NCBI RefSeq assembly: GCF_002007645.1
Contig: NZ_CP019791.1
Location: forward strand, 1,798,001 to 1,862,000
Length of the DNA: 64,000 nucleotides
Source: Anaerohalosphaera lusitana
GTDB lineage: Bacteria > Planctomycetota > Phycisphaerae > Sedimentisphaerales > Anaerohalosphaeraceae
Direction: 5' to 3'
This document shows, one piece after another, positions 35,178-43,129 of the stretch (position 1 is the stretch's first letter; every line of letters starts with the position of its first letter). The position numbers were made by a program, and so were the translations under genes. The notes beneath the pieces were generated by a model. It had not been told where the DNA came from and searched no databases. It saw only the letters and a list, made by a program, of their open reading frames with translations.

Positions 35178-36023
35178 TTAGCTGAATAAATTCGCTACTC
35201 GTTTGAAAAAACCTTCCTTGGTTTTTACCGCTGCGCCTCGCGACAACCTTGCCGCCATGGCGCCTATCGATGACGTAATGCCTGACCTCGGGTAAGCCAG
35301 CACAACCGGCTTTCGCTTCCTGACCGCTGAGACCAGCTTGTCCGTCCTGCACAGAACACCTGCTTCATAAACAGGTATATCCAGGAAACGCATGGCAACG
35401 TCGGATATCTGCCGGTAAACCCGCTTACCTTCACTCACTGACCTCGCCATATTAACTACCAGGCTGATACGTCCATCATAATCGTGTGCCGCAAGTACCT
35501 TTATCATCGCATATGCGTCCGTCATCGCAGACGGCTCCGGCGTAGTTACAACCAGCGTATGATCCGCCGCCAGGCAGAAACTCACTACCGAGCTGCTTAT
35601 CCCGGCTCCGTTGTCGATGATGATCAGATCTGAATTCTTCTGGATCCCGTCCAGCTCCTCCAGCAGCCTCTGCCTCTGGAACTTATTGAGATTCGCCAGC
35701 TCCTCGATGCCCGACCCGCCGCAGATCACATCAACGCCGCCGGGCCCAACCTGGATGATCTCTTCCAGGCTCTTCTGCCCGCTTATGACGTGTCCCAGGT
35801 TGCTCTTGCAGCTAATGTCCATCACCACATCCAGATTGCCAAGCCCCAGATCAGCATCCATCGCGACAACCTTCTTACCCGACACTGCCAGGCAGATCGA
35901 CAGATTTGCGACGATATTGGTCTTACCGACACCGCCTTTGCCGCTGGTTACCGCGAGAACTTTTCCTCTGACGCTTTGCTCGGACATTACCTCTTCCAGT
36001 TTTTTCGTATTCTCATCCGTCAA
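35178..36023 (-). CDS. FlhG/MinD-like ParA-family ATPase
   Basis: This 281-residue P-loop ATPase has a deviant Walker A (SGKGGVGKTN) and the switch motif MDADLGLGNLDV typical of FlhG, plus IIIDNGAGISSSVV. FlhG controls flagellar number and place through FlhF. The N-terminal DENTKKLEEVM is reminiscent of the DQAxxLR activator helix, which supports the TTG start at 36023; an ATG at 35987 also has a purine-rich site. No flhF is present. It is in a minus-strand unit with the FlgB-like gene upstream and the sigma factor downstream. Confidence 0.85.
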   Translation of the reverse strand: MTDENTKKLEEVMSEQSVRGKVLAVTSGKGGVGKTNIVANLSICLAVSGKKVVAMDADLGLGNLDVVMDISCKSNLGHVISGQKSLEEIIQVGPGGVDVICGGSGIEELANLNKFQRQRLLEELDGIQKNSDLIIIDNGAGISSSVVSFCLAADHTLVVTTPEPSAMTDAYAMIKVLAAHDYDGRISLVVNMARSVSEGKRVYRQISDVAMRFLDIPVYEAGVLCRTDKLVSAVRKRKPVVLAYPRSGITSSIGAMAARLSRGAAVKTKEGFFKRVANLFS

Positions 36024-36079
36024 ATTATTCTTCCTTCTTCCCTCGCGTCCTGCAAAGCAGTCAAATCCGGGCTGTCGTC

Positions 36080-36502
36080 TCAGAGCTGCTTAACAGTCGC
36101 CTGTCGCTGCTCCTTATGTCGGAGCAATTCCTCCGCGACTTTTCTGTTAAGCATATTCTCGGAGATCTTCTTCATCTGTTGTTTGAGGTACTTACTTATG
36201 TCATTTTCAAAGAGCTTTTTTGCTTGCCTGTCCACCACGGCCTCGGTCTCGAACCGTCCGCCGCCGCAGAATCTTATTGTCTGGTTATCACTGAAAACAA
36301 GCCGATTGTTGCTCACATGCTCGGACATTGCAAACGCCATAAGATCCGCAAAACCGTCCACATCGAGGTCTCTGGGCTCAAACGACTCATCGTTAACCGC
36401 GAGTACGTTGTGCCTGAGAACCTCGTCACGACGCCTGGTGAATTCAATGATCTTTACCAGGATATCAGTGACATTGTCTTGTATGGCCGGTTTGAGGTTC
36501 AT
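36080..36502 (-). CDS. FlgB-like small protein (remote rod-protein similarity)
   Basis: This 140-residue protein lacks an obvious named domain. Its start, TRRRDEVLRHNVLAVN, followed after equal spacing by PRDLDVDGFADLM, aligns in spacing with the FlgB rod-protein N-terminus (N-x-A-N-x-x-TPGYKARDIDF). Its C-terminal RFETEAVVDRQAKKLFEND resembles the FlgB VDxExExxxLAEN helix. The canonical TPGY residues are replaced by DESFEP. It lies just upstream of the FlhG-like gene. The assignment is inference from residue pattern and context, not a clear family match. Confidence 0.5.
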   Translation of the reverse strand: MNLKPAIQDNVTDILVKIIEFTRRRDEVLRHNVLAVNDESFEPRDLDVDGFADLMAFAMSEHVSNNRLVFSDNQTIRFCGGGRFETEAVVDRQAKKLFENDISKYLKQQMKKISENMLNRKVAEELLRHKEQRQATVKQL

Positions 36503-36602
36503 TGTCTTAACTGCCGTCTAAAAATCTTTTTCCTGTCTCTTATTATTTTTCAATTTTTTCTCTTTTGGGGCCGATAACAGGGATACAACTCAGGTCCCGC
36601 CC

Positions 36603-36857
36603 TTAAGAATCATTCCCAGAAGAAAGTAAGATAGTCTTGATCTCCGAAAGGGTCTTGGTCTTACGCAGGTCCATGATCAGCTTCAGACGCTCAAAAACGC
36701 TCTCGTCATAAAGCCTGTGTCCTCCCTCGGTCCATCCGCATTCCTGGATAAGCCCCATCGTTGTGTAATTGTGTATAGTTTGCCGGGTAAAGGGGGTATG
36801 CCGTACAACCTCTCCTATGCGATACCGCTTTGCAGGAGTTTCAAAATTCTCAGCCAT
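36603..36857 (-). CDS. Short MerR-like DNA-binding protein
   Basis: This 84-residue protein contains only the MerR-type winged helix: YRIGEVVRHTPFTRQTIHNYTTMGLI, then GGHRLYDESVFERLKLIMDLR. The usual effector domain and long dimer helix are missing, so it may dimerise through its short C-terminal helix. GGGGA precedes the ATG. It is transcribed away from the palindrome at 37253 and is the first gene left of the strand-bias switch. Target unknown. Confidence 0.82.
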   Translation of the reverse strand: MAENFETPAKRYRIGEVVRHTPFTRQTIHNYTTMGLIQECGWTEGGHRLYDESVFERLKLIMDLRKTKTLSEIKTILLSSGNDS

Positions 36858-37019
36858 GCAATGTTCCCCGAACCCTTTTCTGTTTTCTCCACCTGTCAGC
36901 TTTTCGTAAAAGCTCTTCTTATTAGCATCTTCCTGCTTTGCTGGAAGCCTTCATAGTGCTGATTTTAGCAACCGGTTTGTTAAGCTAACAGCCCCCGTCG
37001 CCGTTCCAGCGTTGCTGCC

Positions 37020-37147
37020 TCTGAGCATCACAAAGAGCCTTTCCCGTTCCAGCTTCAGCAACTTCCAGCTTTGCTGAAAAACCTTCAATGTTTCAGCACC
37101 TGAACCTGTGAGCACCACAAAGAGCTTTTTCTGTTCGAGCTTCGGCA
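37020..37147. repeat. Pair of 41-bp direct repeats, 87 bp apart
   Basis: Units at 37020-37060 and 37107-37147 match at 34 of 41 positions by hand count. The period of 87 bp is a multiple of three. An open frame on the minus strand reads KLEQKKLFVVLTGS and KLERERLFVMLRGS from them, but it has no ribosome site. Confidence 0.7.
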
Positions 37148-37148
37148 C

Positions 37149-37624
37149 TGAAAAGTTCTGCCGAAAACTTACTTTTCCAGCCTCAGCAGCTTATCTTCCA
37201 CCCGGCTGAACACCCGGCAGCACACAAATCTGCCGGTACAAACCAAAACGTGTTTTACATTTTATAAAATGTAAAATACATTTTGCTTCCAGTCAACGTT
37301 TTTTTGATATTTTTTGTCTTTACAGAACGATAAAAATGCCGATAAAGCCTAATCGCATCATTTCGAGCATTAAATACCGCCCATATTTTGCTTTGAGTCA
37401 CCAGCTAAAGTCCTGAAATTACCCATCGATGCAGCAGTTTTTGACTGCCTCGCGGTGTTTTTCATTATCCTTAGACAATTGCGATTTTCTCACCCATTTT
37501 CAATATCGCAGATTAACGCGCGAACCGCTCAAGCCGATACTTTACTGTCTGATACAGTTGCAGGTCTTTGAGACCTCAGCAGCGGGAAAGGGGAAAATGT
37601 TCTTTAGAGAAAATCCAGTGTACT
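37149..37624. other. Intergenic DNA at strand-bias switch, possible replication origin
   Basis: No gene is supported in this 476 bp between divergent genes. It is AT-rich around 37250-37400 with T tracts (GTTTTTTTGATATTTTTTG), and holds a perfect 24-bp palindrome. The top strand is C-rich to the left and G-rich to the right. No perfect TTATCCACA DnaA box was found by eye. Confidence 0.45.
37253..37276. repeat. Perfect 24-bp AT-rich palindrome
   Basis: The half-site is TTTTACATTTTA and the second half is its exact complement. It lies about 400 bp upstream of the MerR-like gene and 350 bp upstream of the GGDEF gene. It could be an operator or part of an origin. Confidence 0.75.
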
Positions 37625-38701
37625 ATGGAAGATAATAGACCAAAGCAAAACAGCCATGATCCGCTCAAATGTTCGGGCCAGGTCTGCAGGCTGGAATCGA
37701 TCACGCCGCTGGCCAGAAAACTGAATTGCCTGGACATGAAGCAGATCGCCGACATCTGCGTCACCGACATGCCCAAACTGGTAGGGGCCAGGCTCGCATC
37801 ACTGTACATACTGGACGATACGAGCGATATTTTGCACCTAGAAAAAAACAACCATCCGTTCCTTATAAACAACATTGTGTCACTGAACCAGAAACCGCCT
37901 TCACCGATGGTGGCGGCGGTTCGCAGCAAGAATCTGATACTGGTGGGCGACATCGACGACATCAAAAAGCCATCCAGCAACAAGATATCTCGTGCATTTT
38001 CCAAAAATTACAATACCAAAAGCTGCATAATCGCGCCGCTTATCTGTCAGAACAGGGTGGTCGGCGTGCTGAATCTCAGCGACAAGGCCGACGGCGGAAC
38101 GTTCGGCAGGGCGGATGTGGCGGCAATAGAGCTGTTCAGGCAGCTTATCGGCGCATCGATAGGCAATGTAAAGCTGTTTGAGAAATCACAGCGGCTCGCG
38201 CAGACCGATGGTTTGACGGGAATGTATAATCACAGAACATTCTATGAAACGCTGGAGGCGGAACTGCGGCGTGCGGAGCGGTACGGCGGGCAGATATCGA
38301 TCATAATGGCGGATATTGACAACTTAAAGCCCATAAATGACAATTACGGGCACAGAGCGGGGGATCTGGCGATCAGTCAGATCGCAAGACGGATAAGAGC
38401 GTGCATCAGGCAGATCGACATACCGGCCAGGTACGGGGGTGACGAATTCGCGGTAATACTGCCCAATACTACACTTAGCGATGCTGAAAGAGTGGCGAAC
38501 CGCATCGTGAGTATGGTAAAAGGGACACCGATGTACTGGGAACAGAACGAAATACCGCTTTCTATAAGTGTAGGAGTGGGGCAGTACAATTCCCGGAGTG
38601 CTCCGGGGGATGTTACAAAGGCGACCGATCAGGCGATGTATGCGGCGAAACAGGCGGGTAAAGGCACGGTAAAGGTGTTTGAGACGCAGTCCGTGCTATA
38701 G
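37625..38701 (+). CDS. GAF-GGDEF diguanylate cyclase
   Basis: This 358-residue cytoplasmic signalling enzyme makes cyclic di-GMP. A GAF-like sensor domain occupies about residues 30-180 (ending CIIAPLICQNRVVGVLNLSDK). A GGDEF domain follows at about 195-350. The active site is intact (RYGGDEFAVILP), and an RQID I-site lies five residues upstream, so product inhibition is likely. The ATG at 37625 is chosen because the region before it does not align with the family. No phosphodiesterase is nearby. Cyclic di-GMP would fit control of the surface and pilin-like proteins. Confidence 0.92.
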   Translation: MEDNRPKQNSHDPLKCSGQVCRLESITPLARKLNCLDMKQIADICVTDMPKLVGARLASLYILDDTSDILHLEKNNHPFLINNIVSLNQKPPSPMVAAVRSKNLILVGDIDDIKKPSSNKISRAFSKNYNTKSCIIAPLICQNRVVGVLNLSDKADGGTFGRADVAAIELFRQLIGASIGNVKLFEKSQRLAQTDGLTGMYNHRTFYETLEAELRRAERYGGQISIIMADIDNLKPINDNYGHRAGDLAISQIARRIRACIRQIDIPARYGGDEFAVILPNTTLSDAERVANRIVSMVKGTPMYWEQNEIPLSISVGVGQYNSRSAPGDVTKATDQAMYAAKQAGKGTVKVFETQSVL

Positions 38702-38851
38702 GCTGTCCGGCTGTAAGTGATTGTTTGTGCATGACTTATGACGTTGTATTGTCTGGCTTATGGGCGGGTTAGCAGGTTTTTCTAATTATGAGCAGGCGTG
38801 CACGAAAACCATCTGTTTATTGGGTTAAATAGACTCTTTTTATGGCTTAGT

Positions 38852-38917
38852 AAGTAGGGTAAAAGTGGGGTAAAACGCGTCAAAAGTGGGTAGAAGTTAA
38901 GCAAAAGTAGGGTAAAA
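38852..38917 (+). repeat. Four iteron-like direct repeats, AAGTRGGGTAAAA
   Basis: Matches to AAGTRGGGTAAAA begin at 38852, 38862, 38882 and 38903. The third is the weakest (AAAAGTGGGTAGAA). Spacing alternates between 10 and about 20 bp, so all lie near the same face of the helix. The surrounding 38702-39059 has no gene and lower GC than its neighbours. Confidence 0.7.
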
Positions 38918-39023
38918 ACGGCTAAACCTGCGACGGTTTGGACCGGTGTAAAAGGGGCGTCAAAGTCGCTAATTGCTTCCTCTATTCTGCTGCGTCAATC
39001 TTGCACAAAATTCAAATTCATGA

Positions 39024-39052
39024 TTCTAATTCCCCCATGCCATCCGTATAAT
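39024..39052 (+). promoter_or_regulatory. Promoter of rarA, likely leaderless
   Basis: A TATAAT box at 39047-39052 lies 7 bp before the rarA ATG at 39060. A weak -35 (TTCTAA, 39024-39029) is 17 bp upstream. No Shine-Dalgarno sequence fits between them. Confidence 0.55.
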
Positions 39053-39059
39053 TGCCCCG

Positions 39060-40400
39060 ATGGCAAAGGACTCCAAAAACTCACTATTCGAGAGTGCTGA
39101 ACGCGAGAAAATCCAGCAGAATGCTCCGCTTGCGGTGCGGATGCGGCCGAGGGATCTGGATGAATTCGCGGGGCAGCAGCATTTTATTGGCCCGGGCAAG
39201 CTGCTGCGCAGGATGCTGGATGCGGGCAGGCTGACCAGCGTGATATTTTACGGTCCGCCGGGTGTGGGCAAGACAAGTCTTGCCAGGCTGATCGCTACAC
39301 TCACTGAGGCGAAGTTCCATTATATTTCCGCGCCTGCAGCGTCGGTGAAGGATATACGGGAGATTATCGACACGGCGAAATCGAGGTTGATGTCCTCGGG
39401 GCCGAGGACGCTGCTGTTTATTGACGAAATCCACCGTTTTAACCGTGCGCAGCAGGACGTGCTGCTGGATGATGTGGAGAACGGGGTGGTGACTTTGATA
39501 GGCGCGACGACGGAAAATCCTTTTTTTTCTGTAAATTCGCCGTTGATCAGCCGGAGTACGATCTTTAATTTCGAACCTTTGGACCAGTCGGACATTATAA
39601 CACTGTTGCGACGTGCGATCTGTGACCCTGAACGCGGATTCGGCAAGCTGGACATCGATGCGGATGATGATGCATTGGAATACCTGGCTCTGATGTGCGA
39701 CGGCGATGCGAGAAGGGCGCTTACAGCTTTGGAAGTGGCGATACTTTCACAGCAGAAAACGGGCGGGAGGGGGCAGAAAATACGCCTGGATCTGACAATA
39801 GCTCAAGAATCCATTCAAAAAAAGTCGATTCGTTATGATAGCGACACGCATTATGACCTTGCGTCTGCGCTGCAGAAGTCGATGCGGGGTTCGGACCCTG
39901 ATGCGACGACTTACTGGCTGGCGAGGATGATAGCAGGGGGCGAGGACCCCCGATTTATCGCAAGGCGTATAGCGGTTTGTGCATCTGAGGACGTTGGCAA
40001 TGCGGATCCGATGGCTGTGGTGGTAGCAGCCTCGGCGGTGCAGATAGCGGAGCTGGTCGGTATGCCGGAGGCGCAGTTGGCCTTGTCGCAGGCGGCTATC
40101 TATGTTGCGTGTGCTCCGAAATCGAATGCTTCTGCGAGTGCTATCTGGCAGGCAGTGTCGGATGTGAAGGCAGGCAGGACGATACCTGTGCCCGCACATT
40201 TGAAGGATGCTCATTACAAGGGTGCCAAAAAGATGGGATACGGAACCGGATACAAATATCCGCACAAGAGCCCGACGGGGTTTGTTCCGCAGGACTATCT
40301 TGGTGAGGAGCTTGGGAAGCATTACTATGAACCGAAGGAAGTCGGCAGGGAAAAAACGGTTAAGCAACATTTGCAAAAGCTCAGAAAGTATCTAAAATAA
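39060..40400 (+). CDS. rarA: Replication-associated recombination protein A
   Basis: This 446-residue AAA+ ATPase of the RarA/MgsA/WRNIP1 family acts at stalled replication forks. Features are MRPRDLDEFAGQQHF near the start, Walker A FYGPPGVGKTSLAR (about 62-75), Walker B LLFIDEIHRFNRAQQD, the sensor segment LIGATTENPFFSVN, and the C-terminal tetramerisation domain with KMGYGTGYKYPHKSP. Intact and of normal length. It lies next to the iteron-like repeats and opens a plus-strand series. Confidence 0.96.
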   Translation: MAKDSKNSLFESAEREKIQQNAPLAVRMRPRDLDEFAGQQHFIGPGKLLRRMLDAGRLTSVIFYGPPGVGKTSLARLIATLTEAKFHYISAPAASVKDIREIIDTAKSRLMSSGPRTLLFIDEIHRFNRAQQDVLLDDVENGVVTLIGATTENPFFSVNSPLISRSTIFNFEPLDQSDIITLLRRAICDPERGFGKLDIDADDDALEYLALMCDGDARRALTALEVAILSQQKTGGRGQKIRLDLTIAQESIQKKSIRYDSDTHYDLASALQKSMRGSDPDATTYWLARMIAGGEDPRFIARRIAVCASEDVGNADPMAVVVAASAVQIAELVGMPEAQLALSQAAIYVACAPKSNASASAIWQAVSDVKAGRTIPVPAHLKDAHYKGAKKMGYGTGYKYPHKSPTGFVPQDYLGEELGKHYYEPKEVGREKTVKQHLQKLRKYLK

Positions 40401-40431
40401 TTCTCTGAGCGGCGATTTTTAAGAGGAATAT

Positions 40432-41013
40432 ATGGACAAGAATCAACTGCGTATGCAGATCAAAAGAGCCATGCTGGACATGGACGATCAAAAGCGGGCA
40501 CAGCTCAGCAAGAAGGCATGCCAGAACCTCATAAACACGGACGACTTCAAAAAAGCTGCGGTAATAATGGTATATCTGTCGCTTCCGCATGAGGTTGACA
40601 CGACATTTATCATCTTGCAAGCGTGGCAGCAGAATAAGACGGTTGCGGTTCCGAAGGTTTCGTGGCAGCAGAGGCACATGATACCAGTGGAGATAAATTC
40701 TCTGGAGAGCGGTCTGTCGGTGGAAAGGCATGGTCTGAGGAATCCGAGTACGGGTTTGCCGATGCCTCTGGAGGATATAGACCTTGTAGTTACGCCTGCT
40801 TTGGCTTTCGATCGACATGGACACAGACTGGGCAGGGGAGGCTCATATTTTGATCGCTTTTTCCAGTCACCAAGACTGAAGGCTAAGAAATGCGGACTGG
40901 CATTTTCCGGTCAATTGCTGGATGAGGTGCCGCAGGATGAACATGATGTACCAGTCGACTGTATAGTCACCGACGAAGGTGTCATTGATTGCAGTTCACT
41001 CACGGAGGAATAA
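40432..41013 (+). CDS. 5-formyltetrahydrofolate cyclo-ligase
   Basis: This 193-residue ATP-dependent enzyme returns 5-formyl-THF to the folate pool as 5,10-methenyl-THF. The N-terminal Lys-rich helix and the C-terminal ATP-binding motif RHGHRLGRGGSYFDRF are diagnostic. AAGAGGA lies just before the ATG. The downstream gene starts 1 bp after its stop, so the two are cotranscribed. Confidence 0.93.
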   Translation: MDKNQLRMQIKRAMLDMDDQKRAQLSKKACQNLINTDDFKKAAVIMVYLSLPHEVDTTFIILQAWQQNKTVAVPKVSWQQRHMIPVEINSLESGLSVERHGLRNPSTGLPMPLEDIDLVVTPALAFDRHGHRLGRGGSYFDRFFQSPRLKAKKCGLAFSGQLLDEVPQDEHDVPVDCIVTDEGVIDCSSLTEE

Positions 41014-41014
41014 A

Positions 41015-42178
41015 TTGGCCCGAAGACGACGCAAATATCCAAAATACAGAAGCCGTTACAGCAGCTACGGGCGGCGTGCGGCCCAGCGGAAGCAGCGAAG
41101 GTTAATGGTTCTCGGTGTGCTTGTAATCGCCGCGGTTTTTCTTTTCTTCAAGTTCAGGGGCGATGATGAGCAGCCGGAAGTTGTTGGTGTGGATGACAGT
41201 ATCATAAATGACATCAATCCTGATTTTGGTGAAGATACATCGTCTGCGAATACGTCTGCTGAATCTTCCAACAAGCCAAGTCCGGAGCCTGCATCTGATC
41301 CGGTTTCTGAAACGCAGACGAAACCTGAGGTTGTTACACAGCCTAAAGTCGAAGCTCCAAAACCGGAGCCGGTTGAAGTTGTTGAAAAGAAAGAAACGGT
41401 AAAGGACAAGGTCGCCAGTGAGCCTGCAGCGAAGGAACTGACGGCGAAGGCGGTTCAGGACATGAGAGCGGGTAAGACGATAGCTGCCCGTGATAAGCTC
41501 AACGAGGTCCTGGACATGAAGCTGAGTGATAGCGACAGGGAGAAGGTCAAGGCGGCGCTTGCGGATCTTGCGGAGAGGTGGCTGTTCAGTCCAGAGGTTC
41601 TTCCGGGGGACGAATTGAGCGAGTACTATCTGGTGCAGCGGGGCGATTATCTTTCGGAGATCGGCAAACGTTACAAGGTTCCTTATCAGTTGATCATGAA
41701 GATCAACGGCATACCCAGTGCCAACCGTCTGCGTGCGGGGCAGAAGATCAAGGTGGTCAAGGGGCCTTTCAACGTTGCGATATTCAAGTCCGACTTTACG
41801 ATGGATCTTTATCTGCAGCGGACCTACGTGAAATCTTACGAGGTCGGTCTGGGCAGCATGGAACACGAAACGCCATCGGGCAAATGGCGCGTGGAGCCGA
41901 ACGACAAGCTAAAGCGTCCGAACTGGACAGATCCTGATACGGGAGAGACGTTTATCGCGTCCGATCCTGAATATCCGATCGGCGAACGATGGATCGGTAT
42001 CGAGGGGATCGAGGACAAGACCCGGGACAAGACAGGTTTTGCAATACACGGTACGAACGAGCCTGAGAGTATCGGCAAGCGAGCGTCGCGGGGATGCATC
42101 CGGTTGAAGAATACCGATGTGATCGAAGTTTACAATATGCTTTATACAGGTGATTCGCTTGTCTACATATACGACTGA
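41015..42178 (+). CDS. LysM and L,D-transpeptidase (YkuD) envelope protein
   Basis: This 387-residue protein has a very basic N-terminus, one membrane anchor (RLMVLGVLVIAAVFLFF, about 29-45) and a Ser/Pro/Glu-rich linker. A LysM domain follows (about 205-250, YYLVQRGDYLSEIGKRY). The C-terminal YkuD catalytic domain holds HGTNEPES and SRGCIRLKN, with the active-site Cys. It should bind peptidoglycan and form 3-3 crosslinks or attach proteins. The TTG at 41015 is the chosen start because GGAGG lies 7 bp upstream; an earlier start would sit in the previous gene. It overlaps the VWA gene by 1 bp. Confidence 0.92.
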   Translation: MARRRRKYPKYRSRYSSYGRRAAQRKQRRLMVLGVLVIAAVFLFFKFRGDDEQPEVVGVDDSIINDINPDFGEDTSSANTSAESSNKPSPEPASDPVSETQTKPEVVTQPKVEAPKPEPVEVVEKKETVKDKVASEPAAKELTAKAVQDMRAGKTIAARDKLNEVLDMKLSDSDREKVKAALADLAERWLFSPEVLPGDELSEYYLVQRGDYLSEIGKRYKVPYQLIMKINGIPSANRLRAGQKIKVVKGPFNVAIFKSDFTMDLYLQRTYVKSYEVGLGSMEHETPSGKWRVEPNDKLKRPNWTDPDTGETFIASDPEYPIGERWIGIEGIEDKTRDKTGFAIHGTNEPESIGKRASRGCIRLKNTDVIEVYNMLYTGDSLVYIYD

Positions 42179-43089
42179 TGGATCAGCGTAAAGAGAACAT
42201 ATTAGCGTCCATGTACAGCCCGGCCCGTCCGTCAAGAAGATGGGCCTGGGCTGTTTCTATTGCGCTTCATCTGTGCCTGTTCGGAGTGTTTGCGGCGATA
42301 AATCTGCATGATGCGAACGGGCAGTCGGAGCGGGTGGGGGTAAGCAAGGCGAATATAAAAGCTATCCAGGAGAACTCGCTTACGGTTCCCAAGCCGAACA
42401 TCAAGCCGCCGAGTACTACAGCAGCCAAGCAGGCTTTGCGGCCGGATGCAGCAGAGAAACCCGCATTTTTGAGATCGCCGCAGGAGGACAGGCCCGAGCC
42501 TGCTGTGCAAACACTTGCGACGCCTGCAATCGCGCAACCGCGGACGGAGTTTTTCGGCAGCCGGACATCTCAGCGAAAGATATGTTATGTGGTGGACTGT
42601 TCGGGTTCGATGCTTGGTTTTTTCTCGCGTGTGCGGGATCAGTTGGCAGCTTCGATCAATTCGCTGAAGCCGGACCAGTATTTCTATGTCATCTTTTTTC
42701 ATGGCGATGAGCTTATCGAGAGCGGTGATGGACGCTTCAAACGGGCGAGCAGGTCAGCTAAGGCTGAGGCGATCGATTTCGTGAGGTCCATACGGCCGGG
42801 CGGTGCTACGAATGCCGAGAGGGCGCTTCGCAGGGCCATGCTGATCCGTGATCATTCGGGCAATCCAGCCCAGCAGATATATTTTCTGACCGACGGTTTT
42901 GATTTTGCCTCGCCTGATCCTGACGTTGTTTCGACGTTCACTAGGGACATACTTGAAAAGGTTCGACTGCTTGCGCCGCGTGTGCGGATCAGTACTATCG
43001 GCTTCTGGGTCGAGCCGGCGGATGAAGAGGTGCTGCGTTCTCTGGCTCGTCTGACGCAGGGCGACTTTGTGAATCTGGGTGAGGAATGA
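42178..43089 (+). CDS. Membrane-anchored VWA-domain protein
   Basis: This 303-residue protein has a TonB-like N-terminal anchor (WAWAVSIALHLCLFGVFAAINL), a Pro-rich linker and a von Willebrand A domain at about 130-300. The metal-ion-dependent adhesion site is complete: DCSGSM, a Thr in GGATNAERAL, and an Asp in LTDGFDF. The start overlaps the L,D-transpeptidase stop by 1 bp (TGATG type), and ExbB/ExbD genes follow. The N-terminus suggests it may occupy the position of TonB or TolA in an energised envelope complex. Confidence 0.88.
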   Translation: MDQRKENILASMYSPARPSRRWAWAVSIALHLCLFGVFAAINLHDANGQSERVGVSKANIKAIQENSLTVPKPNIKPPSTTAAKQALRPDAAEKPAFLRSPQEDRPEPAVQTLATPAIAQPRTEFFGSRTSQRKICYVVDCSGSMLGFFSRVRDQLAASINSLKPDQYFYVIFFHGDELIESGDGRFKRASRSAKAEAIDFVRSIRPGGATNAERALRRAMLIRDHSGNPAQQIYFLTDGFDFASPDPDVVSTFTRDILEKVRLLAPRVRISTIGFWVEPADEEVLRSLARLTQGDFVNLGEE

Positions 43090-43129
43090 TCCGCTTGATT
43101 TATTAAACTGCATAGGGTACTTTATCGCC

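Noticed and set aside
37149-37624. DnaA boxes to support the origin proposal
   Set aside because: No perfect TTATCCACA was found on either strand; the nearest (TTATCCTTA, and TGCCGATAA on the other strand) differ at two positions and are not evidence by themselves.
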